Positions 19,901-28,749 are shown, numbered from the stretch's first letter. The stretch: DNA of 64,000 nucleotides from COE1 sp949066965 (GCA_949066965.1 CARTDA010000018.1:1-64000); one strand, 5' to 3'. A program made the numbers and translations. Notes: generated by a model not told the origin, from the letters alone.

Positions 19901-20034
19901 AGCCTCTCTACTGCCTTCAAGCCTTCCTGTGTACCCCTTATGTCCTTGTTAACATCTGTCAAGGCTTTTGCAAGTCCCTGTGTATCTCCGCCTATTTTTA
20001 AGACTATTCCCTTTATTTTATCCCCTGATGCCAT
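16975..20034 (-). CDS. Tail tape measure protein
   Basis: 1019 residues. The N-terminus is coiled coil (about 1-180). A TP901-type tape measure core lies at about 200-500 (AAEAMNYMAMAGW, SDILTDTMTAFHIE) and hydrophobic helices at about 525-615. The region from about 630 to 790 consists of about seven 22-residue units of the pattern WGGIKDFFxSxWNGIKSxAQ. The protein sets tail length. The repeated units are also near-identical in DNA (about 17,680-18,150), so unequal recombination could change tail length. Confidence 0.93.
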   Translation of the reverse strand: MASGDKIKGIVLKIGGDTQGLAKALTDVNKDIRGTQEGLKAVERLLKIDPKNTILLEQKQRLLAEAIGETREKLAALQKAGTEANEALARGDISQHQYDELQREIVATENTLKGLEAQTSTAGNTLDGFEENVGDSEDALEELGKQADASGDSLNLLKEQVDDSADSFERLTQTGENLKNVGATIEGVGQTLMPVSKTVANFGVEAIKTAADFDSAMSKVAAVSGATGEELEQLRNKAREMGKETKFSASEAAEAMNYMAMAGWKTEDMLNGIAGVMNLAAASGEDLATTSDILTDTMTAFHIEVDETTNGVANVTHAADVMAAAMSNANTDVGLMGEGFKYCAPVAGALSFSIEDTAEAIGLMSDSSVKGEMSGTAMRKVMTVLAGDVKLAGQEIGNLTIRTKDSNGKMRELGQILKECRYAFSQLSDAEKSANAKALVGQNAMSGFLALMTAAPEKIDQLRSAIDNCDGSAENMTAIMQDNLNGQLTTLKSKISELAIAFGEILMPAIREAVKIVGNFIDWLNSLSPVMKTIVAVIGVIVAALGPALMIAGKIIWSIGQVMTIIPGLVTAFASVKTALTVVTTAVKAFSAALIANPIVLVIAAVAALVAVFIYLWNTCDEFRQFWIDLWESIKAAAQAIWGGIKDFFSSVWNGIKSTAQAIWGGIKDFFVSTWENIKSAAQAIWGGIKDFFSSVWNGIKSTAQAVWGGIKDFLVSTWNGIKSTAQTVWGGIKDFFVSTWNGIKSKAETIWGGVQDFFASTWENVKTATGTAWNGIKDFSTSTWGSIKAGVSSIAQGLGSSVAGHIRNLKGKIVGIWNEIRQSTSAAWNNVVAGVQAALGNLGPSVREGFQEAIEFITTLPAKAIGWGKDFVMGLIDGIRQKINAILEPIRDIADKIREFLHFSRPDKGPLRDYEKWMPDFMHGLAQGIKDNQGLVTDAVNGLAENMSIRGSVSLEAQADSHGFGTNGVSEMLKVMKQYLPYLAENREVVLDSGETIGALAPKMNMEFRRLDMRERGR

Positions 20035-20043
20035 TCCTGCCTC

Positions 20044-20582
20044 CTACAAATTATCAATATCCGCCTGCGTTGCTATCAGCGGATAATCATACTCATCATT
20101 TTTCATCTCGATGAACATGTCATTAATCATGCCTATCGTAAGATAATCCATGTCCGAAATGGAAATACCGCACTGTACCGCCCTTAGCAGAAACAATGCG
20201 GTATTAACCTCCCTGTCTATCCGGCGTCCTTTTTTTTTGGGACTGACGTCCCTTTATTGTTGAGGTTCCAGAGTTCCAGAATCTCCGGCAGAATCTCATA
20301 GATGTTAAATGCGTCAAACTGGTCAAGCCATTCATAAACATCATCCGGCTGTGACGGGTCGCCATGCTTGTTCATCAGGTATGCAATATTTTCAAACATT
20401 TCAAGGGAAGCTATCGGGATACTGCTGCCTTCCTGTGCCTTTTCCCCGTCCTCAATGTCCTTCTGCAGCTTTTCCATGTCAACGAAGATGTCCCTGCCGA
20501 ACCTGATGCGGTACATCCGCGGTATGGCTGCCGTGCTGCGGAATTTATATTTTTCCCCGCCTATGGTTATTTCCCTTGTCAT
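20044..20582 (-). CDS. Tail assembly chaperones G and GT, joined by a -1 frameshift
   Basis: The zero-frame product (20217-20582, 121 residues, MTREITIGGEKYKFRSTAAI onward) matches phage tail chaperone G. Near its end nine A residues (20230-20238 on the plus strand as T) contain the slippery heptamer A AAA AAG. A -1 shift there opens a second frame that continues to a stop at 20044 (VNTALFLLRAVQCGISISDM onward), giving a fusion of about 179 residues. The T part ends ten bases before the tape measure start. This G/GT layout is conserved in siphoviruses. Confidence 0.85.
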
Positions 20583-21160
20583 GAGCCTGCACCCCCTCCC
20601 GGTACGCCTGCCGGCAGATATACCGTGTCATACCATTTTGTAAATACCTCATCCGGCGTGTCCTCCGTGGTCTTCGCGCGCACATTCCCATCTGAATTTG
20701 GCGCACATGTCAGGGATATTTTGTCCGTTGTCGGTTCCTTGCTGTCCTCAGTCGTTGAGGACTCTGTTGATGGCCTTGTTGCCGTGCAGTTCAGGAACCA
20801 GAACCGTGTCGGCCTGATATCCCCGTCAATGTCAAACCCCAGCGCAAACTCCTTTGTCTGTGCGTTGGCATTTTCAACCAGTACGCTGTTGTCATCCTTT
20901 TCCTCCTTCAGGACATCCAGCCGGAACTGGTCAGGAATCAGCGCCATTTCCAGGTCCCCCTCATACCCGCCATTGGAAGATGTGACATAATACACAATGC
21001 CGTCTGCATAAAATGGTGACAAATCCCCCTTCGCCTCCAGGCTCACTGATACCGCCCCGGGCACCGCCACGGGCACGCCATATCCCGTTCCGTCCTCTGT
21101 TTTCAGTGCATAGTGCACATTTTTGATATTAAATTTCACCTTGTTTCTTTTATTTGACAT
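20579..21160 (-). CDS. Major tail protein (phi13 type)
   Basis: 193 residues with the typical start VKFNIKNVHYALKTEDG, followed by the beta-sandwich segment DLSPFYADGIVYYVTSSNGGYEG. It polymerises into the tail tube. It lies directly upstream of the chaperone gene with a four-base overlap. The Ser/Thr-rich stretch near residues 130-145 is a likely surface loop. Confidence 0.9.
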   Translation of the reverse strand: MSNKRNKVKFNIKNVHYALKTEDGTGYGVPVAVPGAVSVSLEAKGDLSPFYADGIVYYVTSSNGGYEGDLEMALIPDQFRLDVLKEEKDDNSVLVENANAQTKEFALGFDIDGDIRPTRFWFLNCTATRPSTESSTTEDSKEPTTDKISLTCAPNSDGNVRAKTTEDTPDEVFTKWYDTVYLPAGVPGGGAGS

Positions 21161-21162
21161 CC

Positions 21163-21477
21163 TTACGCCTCCAGTTCGTATATGACTTCGTAACAGCTTT
21201 CGCTGTCAAGTCCGGTCTCGCTTTTCTTGTAATAAAATGTTTCCAGCGCTTTCTCAACCCTTTCCTCTGCATCCATGTCCTTATGCTGCGTGTACAGTTC
21301 TACCTGTATATGGCGGGATGAACTGTATACCTTTCCGTCCGCCTTAAAATTATTGGAGTACGGCGTCATGTATATGATGTAGGGCATTGCCGGCGCCTCC
21401 CCTTCCGGGAAGGAATGGTATGCAACCGGAAATCCGGATTTTCCAAGCATTTTCTTAAACTCTTCAAGTGGAATCAC
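21163..21477 (-). CDS. Probable tail terminator / tail completion protein
   Basis: 104 residues (MIPLEEFKKMLGKSGFPVAY onward) with the pattern GEAPAMPYIIYM...HIQVELYTQHKD...VEKALE seen in minor tail or tail-terminator proteins that cap the tail before joining to the head. The place between the gp10-like and major tail genes supports this. It overlaps the upstream gene by four bases. Confidence 0.75.
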   Translation of the reverse strand: MIPLEEFKKMLGKSGFPVAYHSFPEGEAPAMPYIIYMTPYSNNFKADGKVYSSSRHIQVELYTQHKDMDAEERVEKALETFYYKKSETGLDSESCYEVIYELEA

Positions 21478-21845
21478 TTCATTTTTACCTGTATCTTTCT
21501 TTCAAGTTTGTTTTCAAGCTGCTCTTCTGCCGGACGAATATGCGGTTTTCCCTCCACACGTCCGCCGTTCCTTTTTGCATGGCCATACTCAAGCAGGTGC
21601 GTCAGCTGTGGTTTTGCCGAATTATAAACTGACGTCCTTATATCCGTGCCGGATTCATATTCAACCCTGCTTTTCCAGCCTTTTTTGTATTTTCCGCTTT
21701 GTTTTGGCGCGTTTGCCCTTATTTCTGCCGCGCACTCCTTGGATGCCTCCTTTACGCTTTCTTTCAGTGCCTCTGACACTTCATCGCTGTATGCCCGGAG
21801 CTCATCCATAATCGACGCTGCCAGGCTGTCCACACTTACGGACAT
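21474..21845 (-). CDS. HK97 gp10-like head-tail joining protein
   Basis: 123 residues. A helical N-terminus is followed by the family block IRANAPKQSGKYKKGWK and HLLEYGHAKRNGGRVEGKPH, typical of HK97 gp10/tail-component proteins. The start ATGA overlaps the stop of the upstream gene. The role is at the neck of the virion. Confidence 0.88.
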   Translation of the reverse strand: MSVSVDSLAASIMDELRAYSDEVSEALKESVKEASKECAAEIRANAPKQSGKYKKGWKSRVEYESGTDIRTSVYNSAKPQLTHLLEYGHAKRNGGRVEGKPHIRPAEEQLENKLERKIQVKMK

Positions 21846-22144
21846 CACACGCCTCCTTTCCTGCGCAGGTACAGTTCCATCTCGTCCGAATCCTCCTTAT
21901 GGTACGTCCTGTATATTCCGTACAGGATTCCCTTATACTCCGCGACGGTTTCCCCGGCATAATTTACCGCGGGCGTTGTCAGCATAATCTCAGGGGACAT
22001 TCCATTCTGCCCTGCCTTGAACCATTCATTGCGTGTTATCGCGCCCTCCGAAACAAATATCCTCCGTCCTTTCCCTGACGGAATATGCTGCCCTATCCCG
22101 TCCTCCGTATATGTTTCTTTTATCAGATATGCCACCCCGTCCAT
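21845..22144 (-). CDS. Head closure / head-tail adaptor protein
   Basis: 99 residues (MDGVAYLIKETYTEDGIGQH onward), with a predicted small beta-barrel (EIMLTTPAVNYAGETVAEYKG) as in SPP1 gp16-like stoppers. The gene order connector, this gene, gp10-like, terminator, major tail protein supports a neck role. Confidence 0.75.
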   Translation of the reverse strand: MDGVAYLIKETYTEDGIGQHIPSGKGRRIFVSEGAITRNEWFKAGQNGMSPEIMLTTPAVNYAGETVAEYKGILYGIYRTYHKEDSDEMELYLRRKGGV

Positions 22145-22422
22145 CAGCCGCCTCCTGCCTTCTGCCTGAACAGCCTGTTGTTCAGCATATAGCGGAGCAT
22201 CCTGGGCATGGCTGCCTTTTCATCCTTGCGCTTCCTGTACAGGTATGCCGCATACTGCTCCACAAGCATCCCGTCCTGCTCCGCCCCTGCATCAAGCTTT
22301 ATGCCCTCGTCGGAGATGGCTTTCCTTGCAAGGCCGATTACATTCCGCAGGTATTCATCATACGCGCCGGCACTTATCTGCAGGTCTGTCTTCAGGATTT
22401 CCAGAATGTTTTCGTCGGTCAT
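22144..22422 (-). CDS. Head-tail connector (gp6-like)
   Basis: 92 residues, mainly helical, with the layout of phage gp6-like connector proteins (ENILEILKTDLQIS, LVEQYAAYLYRKRKDE, MPRMLRYMLNNRLF). It lies directly after the capsid gene and forms the ring under the portal. One-base overlap with the next gene. Confidence 0.82.
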   Translation of the reverse strand: MTDENILEILKTDLQISAGAYDEYLRNVIGLARKAISDEGIKLDAGAEQDGMLVEQYAAYLYRKRKDEKAAMPRMLRYMLNNRLFRQKAGGG

Positions 22423-22442
22423 GGCACCATCCCCTTTTCTTT

Positions 22443-23870
22443 TTATTCACTGTCACCACTGCCACTGTCAGTTCCACCAGCCGTCTCGTTACGCTTGTCC
22501 GGCGCAAATGAAACGCCTGTTGTCGGAGCCATATTCCCGACATTGGTCACTGCAAACGCCTCTGCAATCACGGGTTTCCCATCATACCGGGCAGTCCCCT
22601 TGAACACGGTCTGGTCCTCCAGGAATTTTGTGTGTTCGCTTGTTGCCAGTTCGGTACCCGCACGCTCAACAAGCAGGTACATGTCCGCATATCCGAAGAT
22701 GATGTCGCCATCCGGGACGAAGCCAAGTTCCACGATGTCCCCGCCGATGACGGGCATGGTCATGTTCATGCCTGCCACAATCGCCGCCGTCGCATTCTTG
22801 TCCATGCTCTGGATTATCAGGTCTGTATGGGTATTTTTGTTCATAATCCATACCAGTCCGGTCTCACTGTAATCATTTCTGATACTCTTGGTCTTTCCGA
22901 GGATTTCCTGGAACAGTTTGAGTCCCGTCGCCCCTGTGCCTTTTGTAATGTTGCTGGCTCTCAGATCCACCCACTTCCTCGCCGTCGCCGGATGGTCACC
23001 CGGTTCCGATGCCTGCGCCAGCCTTGTCACGATGCCAAGCGGCATCTTTGTCCCCGTGCCATATACGATTGCCTTGTCAAGCGCCTTCCCGATTGCCTTT
23101 CCGAGCGCATTGATGATTTCTGACACCAGGTTGACATCATTGTCCTCCAGTATGGCATTGCACACGGCAAAGTAACCGCCGACCTTGTAGCCGTCAACCT
23201 CCGTGTCATTAAAGCTTAAGTCCAGTTCGTTCAGCCCGGCACACATCTCCGTCCAGACAGCTTCCGGGACTGCCCCCATGATGCGCTGCCTTGCCTTTCC
23301 CGCAACGGGTCTCACTGTCACGTATTTTAACAGCTTTGACGTCTCCTCCACCCGCGTCTTTAACAGTTCCAGCATGATGTCGGGAATCACGAGACCTACA
23401 TTTGTAATTCCCCGCTTCTCACTGATTGCAGTCCTTACGGTGCTGATAAACTCCCTGACATCCTCCTTCGCAAAAAAGGCATCCCTCTCCTGCATGGTCA
23501 GTCCATAAAAATTCTTCCCCCTTGACATTACCGCCGTGTCCTCCCTCTCTTTTTTTGTTTCTGCCGGGCGGGCTTCCATCTGGTTTCCAAGTCCCGCTGT
23601 CCGTTTTTCCTCTTCTTTCAGTTCGCTTTCCAGACGTTCCAGTTCTTCCTCAAGCCTGCCTGTCTCTTCCTCATGTTCCTTCCTTTCCGTCTCGAACTGT
23701 TCGACCTCACCCTCGACCAGCCCCTTTTCCTCATCCGTCTCGGCTTCCTCGATTGCCTTTTCCAGTTCTGCCTCCCTTGTCGCAAAGCCGGCATCCTTTC
23801 CCCTGAGTTCCTCCAATGCTTTCCTGCTCGCGTCAATTTTTTTCCGCAGTATCAGTGCTTTCAGTGCCAT
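22443..23870 (-). CDS. Major capsid protein, HK97 fold, with N-terminal scaffolding domain
   Basis: 475 residues. The first 120 residues are a charged coiled coil (delta/scaffold domain, normally cleaved by the prohead protease). The HK97-type shell domain follows (GITNVGLVIPDIMLELLK, VGGYFAVCNAILEDND, ALDKAIVYGTG). The start at 23870 is supported by AGGAG nine bases upstream and overlaps the protease gene by 38 bases. The C-terminus is a short Ser/Gly/Asp-rich tail. Confidence 0.93.
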   Translation of the reverse strand: MALKALILRKKIDASRKALEELRGKDAGFATREAELEKAIEEAETDEEKGLVEGEVEQFETERKEHEEETGRLEEELERLESELKEEEKRTAGLGNQMEARPAETKKEREDTAVMSRGKNFYGLTMQERDAFFAKEDVREFISTVRTAISEKRGITNVGLVIPDIMLELLKTRVEETSKLLKYVTVRPVAGKARQRIMGAVPEAVWTEMCAGLNELDLSFNDTEVDGYKVGGYFAVCNAILEDNDVNLVSEIINALGKAIGKALDKAIVYGTGTKMPLGIVTRLAQASEPGDHPATARKWVDLRASNITKGTGATGLKLFQEILGKTKSIRNDYSETGLVWIMNKNTHTDLIIQSMDKNATAAIVAGMNMTMPVIGGDIVELGFVPDGDIIFGYADMYLLVERAGTELATSEHTKFLEDQTVFKGTARYDGKPVIAEAFAVTNVGNMAPTTGVSFAPDKRNETAGGTDSGSGDSE

Positions 23871-24453
23871 CCCTGCCATCTCCTTTCAGTTTTGTCCGCA
23901 TGGTACTCTTCCACGCCTCGTTTTTTCTTTTCCGGATCTGCTCATAATCCTCCCTGCGCGCGGAGACATTCGTCTCTGTATATGCCGGAAACGTACATAC
24001 TGTAACCTCATAAAGCCTGACGCCCTTGATTGTCCAGTGAATTGTGCCATCCTCACGGAAATCAGTTTCCTCCTCAGTAATGTCAAATCCAAAAGAGCAC
24101 TGGTCAACATCCCCGCGCTTTACACGCTCATACAGGTTCATTGCGTCAGTATCGTTCCTATTAATCCTGACTTTTCCCCATAAACCATGCGAATCCTCCC
24201 GCAGTTCCAGTGTCCCCGCCTTATTGCGTCCCAGCACGAGACGCGTTTCATGGTCAATCAGTGCCCTGATGTCATCACCCAGCGAATTGGAAAAAGCCCC
24301 TGGCGCAATTGACTCCGTGGCGCCTTTCCAAAGTTCATAATTGCTGTTGAACACGGCAAAATATCCCTCTATGTACAGTTCGCTGCCGTCCTCCCTTGTC
24401 GCAAAACTGGATGTGCTGTCCCTTGTCTGCATCCGTGTCCTATCCATCTTCAT
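23833..24453 (-). CDS. HK97-family prohead protease
   Basis: 206 residues. The U35-type serine protease core is recognisable from LYIEGYFAVFN through the catalytic His (LIDHETRLVLGR) and the serine region QCSFGFDI, ending with VTVCTFPAYTETNVSAR. It matures the capsid by removing the scaffold domain of the adjacent capsid protein. The start follows AGGAGGGAGGGG. Confidence 0.93.
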   Translation of the reverse strand: MKMDRTRMQTRDSTSSFATREDGSELYIEGYFAVFNSNYELWKGATESIAPGAFSNSLGDDIRALIDHETRLVLGRNKAGTLELREDSHGLWGKVRINRNDTDAMNLYERVKRGDVDQCSFGFDITEEETDFREDGTIHWTIKGVRLYEVTVCTFPAYTETNVSARREDYEQIRKRKNEAWKSTMRTKLKGDGRDGTESTDTAEKN

Positions 24454-25639
24454 CCCCTCCCTCCTGTTTCAGTTTGAGCTGGTCCCCTATCTTATCCAGC
24501 GGGATATAATTTTCAAGGATGACAAGGCCTTCCAGCCCCTCCCTTGGCCCCATGGAAAGCTTGTCCCTGACTTCATTGCCATCCACTATCCCGCGCACAT
24601 ACAGGCTGCTGTATACATCTGCCGTCGTCTTTAAGTCATACGAGTACAGGCTTGCTATGTTAAATTTCCAGTACCACTGCGGCGAAACCAGCAGCTTACG
24701 CGTCAGCTCCTGCTCAATTCCCTGCGCTATCGGACGGATTGTCGAGCTGATGAAGTTATCCCACTCCCTCGAATCATAGCTGCCGATGCCCAGCACAAAC
24801 GGCGGCACCCCGAGGATTGCGGCAACGGTACGTTTGTCCAGCTCCACCGTGTCCCTGATGGCAAGGTCTTCCAGGGACAGGGGCTTTATCTGCTCCACGG
24901 CAAACTGGTCTGCCGGGATGAGCCACGGTTCCCCGGTCTCGGTTGTCGACAGGTATTCCTCGACAAGCCTGTGCCGGCCTTCCGGACTGCTGAACTCCTC
25001 CACCATGCCGTCAACCTTCACAATCACTGACGGACGCCACTTGCTTTCCATGAATGCCTTTTCCGTGGCAGCTGCCTGTTTCAGGTTGTTTGCAATGTCC
25101 TTTATGGCGGCTGTTATCCCCATCCCCTTCCATGGTCTGTCCGGATCCGGGTTGAATACAAAATGCAGTATGTTGTCCGGGTCATACTCCACGCCGCCTA
25201 TGTATATGCTGTACCCATATCTGTCCGGCACAAAGGAGACACCTGACGGACTGACTGGCACCATGTCGCCAAGCATGCCGTCACTGGTCAGCGGGACTAC
25301 CACGCTGTTCCCGCGTCCGTACAGGAGCAGGTTCATGACAATCGCCTCCATCCATGTCTTGCGCGTCATGTACCTGTTCGGTGTAATGTCGACCTGCCTG
25401 CTCAGCGCATTGATGATCCTTTCATCCCCCTTGTCCGTGTTGTTCATCAGGTAAATGGTCATGCTTGATATCAGCTCCGCAATCTTGCGGCATCCGGTCA
25501 GTATTTCCGGGTTCCGGTCAAGCCTTGTATAATTCTGGGAGCATATGACATCATATGCATCCTGCGTGACCATAAAGCCCACGGACTTATGGGTGTCACT
25601 CCTTGCCTTTAATTTTGTCCTTCTTTTGGCGTTCCTCAT
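24440..25639 (-). CDS. Phage portal protein (HK97/SPP1-type)
   Basis: 399 residues forming the dodecameric DNA-entry ring. Family segments include ILTGCRKIAELISSM, LLLYGRGNSVVV, YDPDNILHFVFNPDPDRPWKG, VAAILGVPPFVLGIG and NFISSTIRPIAQGIEQELTR. It overlaps the protease gene by 14 bases and the terminase gene by four, as expected in a head operon. Confidence 0.95.
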   Translation of the reverse strand: MRNAKRRTKLKARSDTHKSVGFMVTQDAYDVICSQNYTRLDRNPEILTGCRKIAELISSMTIYLMNNTDKGDERIINALSRQVDITPNRYMTRKTWMEAIVMNLLLYGRGNSVVVPLTSDGMLGDMVPVSPSGVSFVPDRYGYSIYIGGVEYDPDNILHFVFNPDPDRPWKGMGITAAIKDIANNLKQAAATEKAFMESKWRPSVIVKVDGMVEEFSSPEGRHRLVEEYLSTTETGEPWLIPADQFAVEQIKPLSLEDLAIRDTVELDKRTVAAILGVPPFVLGIGSYDSREWDNFISSTIRPIAQGIEQELTRKLLVSPQWYWKFNIASLYSYDLKTTADVYSSLYVRGIVDGNEVRDKLSMGPREGLEGLVILENYIPLDKIGDQLKLKQEGGDEDG

Positions 25640-27414
25640 TTCTTCTCTCCCCACCAGCTCTGTGCCTTCTGTTTCTTTTCCAGGTTTTCCAGGTACCTCA
25701 CGGCAGCAAACACGGAGCAGTCAAATATGTCAATCCTCTGTTTGTCCTGCACCTTTTCATACTGGATCATGTCGTCCGTTTTTTCAACTGCCGACACATT
25801 TTCCACGCAGTATTCGTAAGCGCCTGAATGCAGGTAATAAAGGGTGCCGTTTTTGGCGCTCTTCTCGATGTAGCGGAAGCCTTCCGACTTTTTGTAAAAA
25901 TACTGCGGCTGGTCAATGATGTTAAACTTTGCCTGCTTCATTCCTATGAAGTATTCGCGGCTGAATTTCCTGTCGTGCCCGACCTGCTTGATCCGGAATC
26001 CCATGCCCCGCATCCTGACGAACCAGTTCACCACGTCCGCATAATTGACCGTGGGGCTGTTGCACATGGTAAGCCATCCGTTGTCCCTCCACTCAAACAG
26101 CGGGATATTGTCCTCGTCCGCCTTTTTGTGGGCGGCAACGACAGGAAAAAACGCATGGGTTATGATGATGTCGACTCCCTTGTAATTCCCCATGAGGCAC
26201 GATGCCGTAAGGTCATGGAGCTTTGACATGTCGGCGCCCCCATACCAGTCCACCGGCAGCTTCACAAGCTCTGCCAGCGTCCAGGCATATTGTCTGTCCG
26301 ACCGCCTGAATTCCTCTATGTCAAAATAAGCCTTTATTGCCGACGTATAGACATTAAGGCTCTTGGCGTAAAAGTCCTTCCTCTGCTGGGGGTCATTCTG
26401 CGCCTGCAGGCTGTCGTTCAGTATCTCCTCCGGACGTATGCTTACGCCATATCCGGGATTCGCCATTTCGTGCACCTTTGGATTTGTGTAGTCAATGTTC
26501 CCATTCTCGTCCAGATTCGCGCAGCACATGAAAATAAAATACTGTTCATCCGACACGGTTCCGTCCAGTACCTTGCGGCAGTATTTCAGCCTGTTTCCGA
26601 GAAAGGAGTTTTCCTTGTCCCCTGCCGTGGAAATGCCGATAATCAGCTTGTTCGTATATGCCTTCATTGCCTCCTTGAACAGATTGTACTGTTTTGGCTG
26701 TTTCAGGGCATGGATTTCATCCACGATTGCGATATTACAGTTCAGCGAGTCCTGCACGTCCGGATTTGCGGCAAGCGCCCTGATAAAAAAGGAGCTGTCG
26801 GGAAACTCTGCCGTCATGGAGTGTTCATTGTTGTTGTCTATCACCTTGACACATCCGCCCTGCTTTGCGTTTTCCCCCATCCGCTTAATGTTGTAGTCCA
26901 GGAAGTTAAAGCTTTCCAGGGACTGCATCAGCGCCGCGGACGTGATGTACACCTTGCTCCCTGACTTCCTGTACCATAGGCTTAACGCCCATGCAAGCGA
27001 TGCGGCAAATGTTGTCTTGATGTTTTTCCGCGGGATAAATATCAGCGCCTCATGGTACCGCACAATGTCCGTCCCCTTGATATAAAAGCCCAGTAAGTTA
27101 TAAATGATGAACTTGTGGAATGGTTCCAGCAGGAACGGCGTCCCCTTCAGTGGCGTCCCGTCCATCTTTTCCCCCTGCTGGTGGCATATGGTCTTTTCAA
27201 TGATCTGTATGCAGAACTCGGGCGCCTTGGATTTCAGGTCATACCTTCCACTGTCAATGTCCCTGAAAAACCTGTCCACCGCCTGCTGCAGTTCGACACA
27301 TGCCACCTTGCTTTTGTTCCGTATGCTTTCCGCATACTCCAGAACCGTATTCCAGTTTTTAGCCTTAGCCGTCAATAGCCGCGAGTACCGCTGCAAGTCC
27401 CCTGATTTCTTCAT
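25636..27414 (-). CDS. Terminase large subunit
   Basis: 592 residues. The packaging ATPase shows a Walker A-like IFIPRKNIKTTFAASLA, Walker B/catalytic NIAIVDEIHAL and motif III GISTAGDKENSFLG. The C-terminal nuclease domain has Asp-centred strands (WYGGADMSKLHDLTA). It cuts and pumps DNA into the prohead with the small subunit. It overlaps the small-subunit gene by 50 bases and the portal gene by four. Confidence 0.95.
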   Translation of the reverse strand: MKKSGDLQRYSRLLTAKAKNWNTVLEYAESIRNKSKVACVELQQAVDRFFRDIDSGRYDLKSKAPEFCIQIIEKTICHQQGEKMDGTPLKGTPFLLEPFHKFIIYNLLGFYIKGTDIVRYHEALIFIPRKNIKTTFAASLAWALSLWYRKSGSKVYITSAALMQSLESFNFLDYNIKRMGENAKQGGCVKVIDNNNEHSMTAEFPDSSFFIRALAANPDVQDSLNCNIAIVDEIHALKQPKQYNLFKEAMKAYTNKLIIGISTAGDKENSFLGNRLKYCRKVLDGTVSDEQYFIFMCCANLDENGNIDYTNPKVHEMANPGYGVSIRPEEILNDSLQAQNDPQQRKDFYAKSLNVYTSAIKAYFDIEEFRRSDRQYAWTLAELVKLPVDWYGGADMSKLHDLTASCLMGNYKGVDIIITHAFFPVVAAHKKADEDNIPLFEWRDNGWLTMCNSPTVNYADVVNWFVRMRGMGFRIKQVGHDRKFSREYFIGMKQAKFNIIDQPQYFYKKSEGFRYIEKSAKNGTLYYLHSGAYEYCVENVSAVEKTDDMIQYEKVQDKQRIDIFDCSVFAAVRYLENLEKKQKAQSWWGEKK

Positions 27415-27727
27415 CCTTTGGCTTGTCTCCTGTCACTTTTTTATACGCCGAAGGCGTCAGCCCCAGTTCCTTCCAGTACATTAACGCTGTCTTGTTCAGC
27501 TCGTCATATGTACTTAGGAGCGGGTTCTTTGTCATGTTGGTATTCCCTGATTTGTTGGTGTACCTGACTACCGGCTCTGCCCCGGACTCTATATACTGCT
27601 GCTCCACTCCGTCCCTTGTTTCCAGTATTCCCGCCAGCGTGTCAATTGCATTGTCAAAGTAAGCCTGGTAGGTTCCGGCATCCCTGCATGCTTTCCTTAT
27701 CCTTTCTTTCCATGTCTTTCGTTTCAC
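27365..27727 (-). CDS. Terminase small subunit (P27 family)
   Basis: 120 residues from a GTG start at 27727, chosen because GGAGG lies just upstream; the longer frame to 27913 runs into the HNH gene region. It has WKERIRKACRDAGTYQAYFD, the central helix LAGILETRDG and the end segment YWKELGLTPSAYKKVTGD typical of P27 small terminases. It recognises phage DNA for packaging. Confidence 0.88.
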   Translation of the reverse strand: MKRKTWKERIRKACRDAGTYQAYFDNAIDTLAGILETRDGVEQQYIESGAEPVVRYTNKSGNTNMTKNPLLSTYDELNKTALMYWKELGLTPSAYKKVTGDKPKDEEIRGLAAVLAAIDG

Positions 27728-27896
27728 CAGACCACCTCCGTTTACGTTCTTTTTTGCAGTCTTTTTTCTGCATTTTGGACAGGCTGATTTTTTTGGACTT
27801 AATTGGAAGGTTCTCTTCCTCTGCCCCCTGTTTCCCCCTTTTTGCAAAAATGGGGTCAGAGTTGGAAACGTCGCCCCACACCGGTCCCCACAGGAT

Positions 27897-28217
27897 TTAA
27901 AATTTCGTGGCAAATGGGGCGGGGGTTCTCTTATGCCGCCAGTCCACTCCGGGAACGGTTCTCTCCATGAGCTGTCTGCCTGCTTCTGTCAGCTCTCCTG
28001 TCTGCCTGTTTTCAAGCATATTGTGCGTCTTCTGGCTGACACTTATCAGGTTCCAGTCGGCAAAGGCATATTCCGGATATATCTTTGCCGGATAAATATG
28101 ATGCACTGTAGTGGCTTCCGTGGTTCTGCCATACCGTTTATCTATGATGTCCATATAGTTATCCAGCCTTAATATGTATTCCCTTTTCTTACGCCATCTG
28201 GCACAATGGTAATTCAT
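27897..28217 (-). CDS. HNH endonuclease
   Basis: 106 residues with the HNH core: TTVHHIYPAKIYPEYAF (first His pair), DWNLISVSQKTHNMLENR (Asn and final His). HNH proteins next to terminase genes are needed for cos cleavage in many HK97-like phages, which suggests cos packaging here. The start at 28217 has AGGATATGCGGA upstream. Confidence 0.9.
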   Translation of the reverse strand: MNYHCARWRKKREYILRLDNYMDIIDKRYGRTTEATTVHHIYPAKIYPEYAFADWNLISVSQKTHNMLENRQTGELTEAGRQLMERTVPGVDWRHKRTPAPFATKF

Positions 28218-28365
28218 TCCGCATATCCTCCGCACAAAATAAAAACCAGCGTCACGGCTGCTTCCATGGCACTGATTTTTATATGATTATCGTTAATCTG
28301 CTGCCATGGTATTCGGTTGTTCCTGATACCATATTAGCATATTAAAAGTAGACAAAATCGACACT

Positions 28366-28749
28366 TTACTTTTTGGGAGTATTTTTTTGCAGATATCGGG
28401 TTATGGCTTTTTCGGGATAGGATTTATCATAATGCATTATACCCGCTATCCTTTTCCATGTATAACCATCTATGTATTTATACTGCATCATACGCCTTAT
28501 CTTGCTGTCTCGCACATTATTAATATACTCTGTAATTTCTGCTTCCAGAGCTGCTGCCTGGTTTATTCTCTTTTGCAGCAGATTCATACTGACCGATAGC
28601 TGCTGCCGTTTCTGAAAATCTGTATGGGATATCTTTACAGTGTCCGAGGCAGTGTCCATCATTTTCTGTTCGATGTGCTTTATTCTTTTCTCTAACTCCA
28701 CAATCTCCTTTCGCAAGTCGGTGAGCTGCTCCAGTGTTTTCTTCGTCAA
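28366..28749 (-). CDS. DUF1492/ArpU-like phage transcription regulator
   Basis: 127 residues from a TTG start at 28749, supported by AGGAGG eight bases before it. A long coiled coil (KKTLEQLTDLRKEIVELEKR) is followed by a sigma-region-4-like helix-turn-helix (RRMMQYKYIDGYTWKRIAGI). Proteins of this kind sit just before the packaging genes and switch on late transcription (RinA/ArpU type). The gene place fits that role. No promoter target identified. Confidence 0.7.
   Translation of the reverse strand: MTKKTLEQLTDLRKEIVELEKRIKHIEQKMMDTASDTVKISHTDFQKRQQLSVSMNLLQKRINQAAALEAEITEYINNVRDSKIRRMMQYKYIDGYTWKRIAGIMHYDKSYPEKAITRYLQKNTPKK

Noticed and set aside
20230..20238. A9 run as a sequencing error truncating the tail chaperone
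   Set aside because: The position, slippery heptamer and exact extension to the tape measure start fit the conserved programmed frameshift better.
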